Below, piece by piece: positions 5,726-7,783 of a DNA stretch of 7,783 nucleotides. Position 1 is the first letter of the stretch. Each line of letters begins with the position of its first letter. The stretch lies in assembly GCA_031289575.1 (NCBI GenBank), contig JAITPE010000154.1, positions 1 through 7,783 of the forward strand, written 5' to 3'. The notes beneath the pieces were generated by a model. That model had not been told where the DNA came from. It did not search any database and saw only the letters and a list, made by a program, of their open reading frames with translations. A program made the translations under genes and the position numbers. The stretch is from Spirochaetia bacterium. Its GTDB lineage: Bacteria > Spirochaetota > UBA4802 > UBA5550.

Positions 5726-7120
5726 ATGATAAAAATTCTGCCGCATCAGCATGTTGACATTCTTTCCAAATACAGCGACGCGATAAAGAGTGTTGACACT
5801 GTTAAACTGACCGGCAGGGTTGAACGCATTGTCGGCCTCACCATTGAGGCAATGGGCCCTCCGGTAAAGTACGGCGATGTTTGCAAAATAAAACTCGACA
5901 GGAATAAGTTTCTCATGGCGGAGGTTGTCGGCTTTAACAAGAACCGCATAATACTCATGGCAATAGGCGACATGAAAGGAATCGTCCCCGGCGCGGAGGT
6001 ACACGCCGCCGGTTCATCGCTTGCGATTTCCGCCGGGCCGGAACTTCTCGGCCGCGTAATATCCGGCATTGGCGAACCGATGGACGGCAAGGGAATGATA
6101 GAGGCGACGCAAAGCTATCCGCTTGATTCGCACGGGCTCAATCCGCTATCGCGCACTTTAATAGAAACGCCCCTTTCTGTGGGTATCCGTTCTATTGACG
6201 GGCTTATAACTGTAGGCAGGGGACAGCGCATAGGAATCTTTGCCGGTTCCGGAGTTGGAAAATCAACCCTCATTGGAATGATCGCGCGCTACACAAACGC
6301 TGATGTAAATGTCATCGCGCTGATTGGAGAACGCGGCCGCGAGGTAAAGGATTTTATAGAAAAGGAACTCGGCCGCGACGGACTCGCGCGCTCGGTTGTT
6401 GTTGTGGCCACATCGGATATGCCGCCGATGGTAAGATTGCGCGGCGCCTCTATCGCGCACGCGATAGCCGAGTATTTCCGCGATCAGGGGCTTGCGGTTA
6501 ATCTGCTCATGGATTCCATAACGCGCTATGCCGAGGCGCAGCGCGAGGTAGGGCTCGCTGCCGGTGAACCGGCGGCGACGAGGGGATACCCCCCTTCTGT
6601 ATTTTCAATGATACCGAAACTCATAGAGAGAGCCGGAACCTCCGGAAGCGGAGGAAGCATCACCGGTTTCTATTCCGTTCTTGTTGAGGGCGATGACATG
6701 AATGAACCGATAGCCGATACCGCGCGCGGACGCCTTGACGGGCATATTGTTTTAAACAGGAAGCTCGCCAACAGGGGACACTATCCCTCGATTGATGTAC
6801 TCGCGTCGGTATCGCGCTGCATGAAAGATGTTGTATCAGCGGAACACGCCGCGGCGGCCGCCAAATTCCGGCGTCTTTTGGCGGCCTATTCCGAAGTCGA
6901 GGATCTCATCAACCTCAACGCGTACGCGAAAGGCTCCAATCCCGATGCCGACAAGGCAATACAAATGAAGGCCGATATGGATTCCTTTCTCACCCAGGGA
7001 ATACGCGAGAGCGAATCATTTGATTCAACAGTATCAAGGCTTGAGGCGATGTTTGCGGAAAGAAGGTCCGCGCTTGCAGGTATGGCCGCGAGAACGGCTC
7101 TTAGCCGGATTGCGAGGTAG
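5726..7120 (+). CDS. fliI: Flagellum-specific export ATPase FliI
   Basis: FliI is the cytoplasmic ATPase of the flagellar type III exporter, related to the F1 beta subunit, and works as a hexamer with FliH and FliJ. The 464 residues are typical. Seen: an N-terminal beta-barrel domain (about 20-95, with LTGRVERIVGLTIEAMGPPV); Walker A GSGVGKST at 174-181 with K179; GERGREV at 201-207, which carries the likely catalytic Glu in this family; Walker B LLMD at 260-263 with D263; and the alpha/beta ATPase signature PSIDVLASVS at 354-363. The C-terminal helical domain follows. All key residues are present, so the enzyme should be active. The ATG at 5726 has AAGGAA (5712-5717) with 8-nt spacing; an ATG at 5721 is followed at once by a stop. 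It begins 14 nt after fliH ends. Confidence 0.98.
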   Translation: MIKILPHQHVDILSKYSDAIKSVDTVKLTGRVERIVGLTIEAMGPPVKYGDVCKIKLDRNKFLMAEVVGFNKNRIILMAIGDMKGIVPGAEVHAAGSSLAISAGPELLGRVISGIGEPMDGKGMIEATQSYPLDSHGLNPLSRTLIETPLSVGIRSIDGLITVGRGQRIGIFAGSGVGKSTLIGMIARYTNADVNVIALIGERGREVKDFIEKELGRDGLARSVVVVATSDMPPMVRLRGASIAHAIAEYFRDQGLAVNLLMDSITRYAEAQREVGLAAGEPAATRGYPPSVFSMIPKLIERAGTSGSGGSITGFYSVLVEGDDMNEPIADTARGRLDGHIVLNRKLANRGHYPSIDVLASVSRCMKDVVSAEHAAAAAKFRRLLAAYSEVEDLINLNAYAKGSNPDADKAIQMKADMDSFLTQGIRESESFDSTVSRLEAMFAERRSALAGMAARTALSRIAR

Positions 7121-7128
7121 ATTTTGCT

Positions 7129-7584
7129 ATGAAAAAATTTGAATTTCAGCTCCAGCGCCTTTTGGATATGCGCGAGGCTAAAGAGATGGAAATAAAAAAT
7201 GAACTCGCGGCAGTTGTAGGCCGCCAGAACGCCGAGAGGGTAAAGCAGGATGAACTGCGAAGCACAATAAAGACTCTCGGCTCGAAGCTCAGGGAAGACT
7301 GGCGGGCGGGAAAGGTTGATTCGGCTGTTGCTCTTCTCTACGGCAGGTATGAAGATCAGGCTATGCGCGCGATCGAATCGGCCGAAAAAAAAATTACGGC
7401 CTTAGATCCCGAAGTCAGCGCGGTTCGCGGCCGCTTGGTCGAGGCGTCGAAAGAAAAGAAGGTTGTTGAAAAACTGAAAGAGCGCAAATTGGAAGAGTAC
7501 AATTTGGACTTCAGCCGTCAGATGGCAAAAGAAAATGACGATATAAATCAAAAAATTTACCTCCGCAGGTGGAATATTTTTTAG
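7129..7584 (+). CDS. fliJ: Flagellar export protein FliJ
   Basis: FliJ is a small coiled-coil protein that sits in the centre of the FliI hexamer, resembling the gamma stalk of F1, and links it to the export gate. The 151 residues are the usual size. Seen: the N-terminal start KKFEFQLQRLLDMREAKEME typical of the family, heptad-like charged helices through nearly the whole length, and EASKEKKVVEKLKERKLEEY near residues 105-124, which matches the conserved FliJ C-terminal helix. No membrane segment. It begins 8 nt after the fliI stop; its ribosome-binding site (GAGGT, 7114-7118) lies within the end of fliI, which suggests coupling. Borrelia calls this gene flbA. Assignment rests on context plus pattern, since FliJ sequences diverge strongly. 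Confidence 0.9.
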   Translation: MKKFEFQLQRLLDMREAKEMEIKNELAAVVGRQNAERVKQDELRSTIKTLGSKLREDWRAGKVDSAVALLYGRYEDQAMRAIESAEKKITALDPEVSAVRGRLVEASKEKKVVEKLKERKLEEYNLDFSRQMAKENDDINQKIYLRRWNIF

Positions 7585-7593
7585 GAGTGAAAA

Positions 7594-7783
7594 ATGATAG
7601 AAGATGTGATGCAAAGAATAGATGATATTCAAAAACGCTTTGGGTTAAAGAAAAATAACACGGCCGGAGTGAATGAAATAAAGCCATCCGCGGAGGACTT
7701 TAATGCCGCACTGCAAAAAGCCTTTGGCGATGCCGAAAATCGCGCGTTTGCGGATGCGGCGCGGGATGTCCCTCAGAAAGAGA
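7594..7783 (+). CDS. Unidentified gene after fliJ, N-terminal 63 residues only (possible flagellar lytic transglycosylase)
   Basis: An ATG at 7594 opens a frame with no stop before the window ends. AGGAG (7583-7587, overlapping the fliJ stop) lies 6 nt before it, so it looks like a real, co-transcribed gene. Seen: the protein begins MIEDVMQRIDDIQKRFGLKK, then a polar spacer, then FNAALQKAFGDAENRAFADA. There is no signal peptide or membrane helix in the visible part. This M-x(3,6)-RIxxIQxRFG start followed by FxxxL resembles the N-termini of SLT-domain lytic transglycosylases often found beside fliJ in several phyla; that is from memory and unverified. The Borrelia neighbour FlbB is less likely, because it carries an N-terminal membrane segment. 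A FliK-like or other coiled-coil protein remains possible. The catalytic domain, if any, lies beyond the edge. Confidence 0.7.
   Translation, partial: MIEDVMQRIDDIQKRFGLKKNNTAGVNEIKPSAEDFNAALQKAFGDAENRAFADAARDVPQKE

Overview
The window is a block of flagellar basal-body and export genes, all on the + strand: flgB, flgC, fliE, fliF, fliG, fliH, fliI and fliJ. The tail of an unrelated gene lies upstream, and the start of one more gene runs off the right edge. The gene order matches the flgB operon of spirochaetes. The FliF protein carries an insert (about residues 287-303, EEHFPVTMIPDNPNTPY) that I recognise from spirochaetal FliF, and FliG resembles the spirochaetal FliG2 type. I therefore place the source in Spirochaetota, probably a mid-GC member, but cannot name a genus from sequence alone.

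Layout. Positions 1-204 hold the C-terminal end of an AMP-forming acyl-CoA synthetase, closed by a strong intrinsic terminator at 248-277. A leader of roughly 160 bp with an imperfect 21-bp-spaced direct repeat follows. flgB and flgC (proximal rod) are 10 bp apart. A 189-bp non-coding gap then precedes fliE. It is GC-rich, holds three successive inverted repeats, and contains a near-copy of the fliE ribosome-binding site. fliE is followed by a 139-bp AT-rich gap with a TTGACA box that probably gives fliF its own promoter. fliF and fliG are separated by 70 bp carrying a perfect 9-bp GC-rich hairpin. From fliG onward the genes are tightly packed: fliG/fliH overlap, fliH-fliI are 14 bp apart, fliI-fliJ 8 bp, and fliJ to the last ORF 9 bp.

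The products work together. FliF forms the MS ring, FliG the rotor switch ring bound to its C-terminus, and FliE joins ring to rod. FlgB and FlgC build the proximal rod. FliH, FliI and FliJ form the cytoplasmic ATPase complex of the flagellar type III export machine. The final partial ORF may be the N-terminus of a flagellum-linked lytic transglycosylase, but its diagnostic domain lies outside the window.

I found no mobile element, CRISPR array, tRNA or rRNA, and no sign of a wholly new system. The points most worth checking are the non-coding gaps, above all the possible alternative RNA pairing that could mask the fliE ribosome-binding site. No gene-free stretch exceeds 300 bases; the longest is 205-439.
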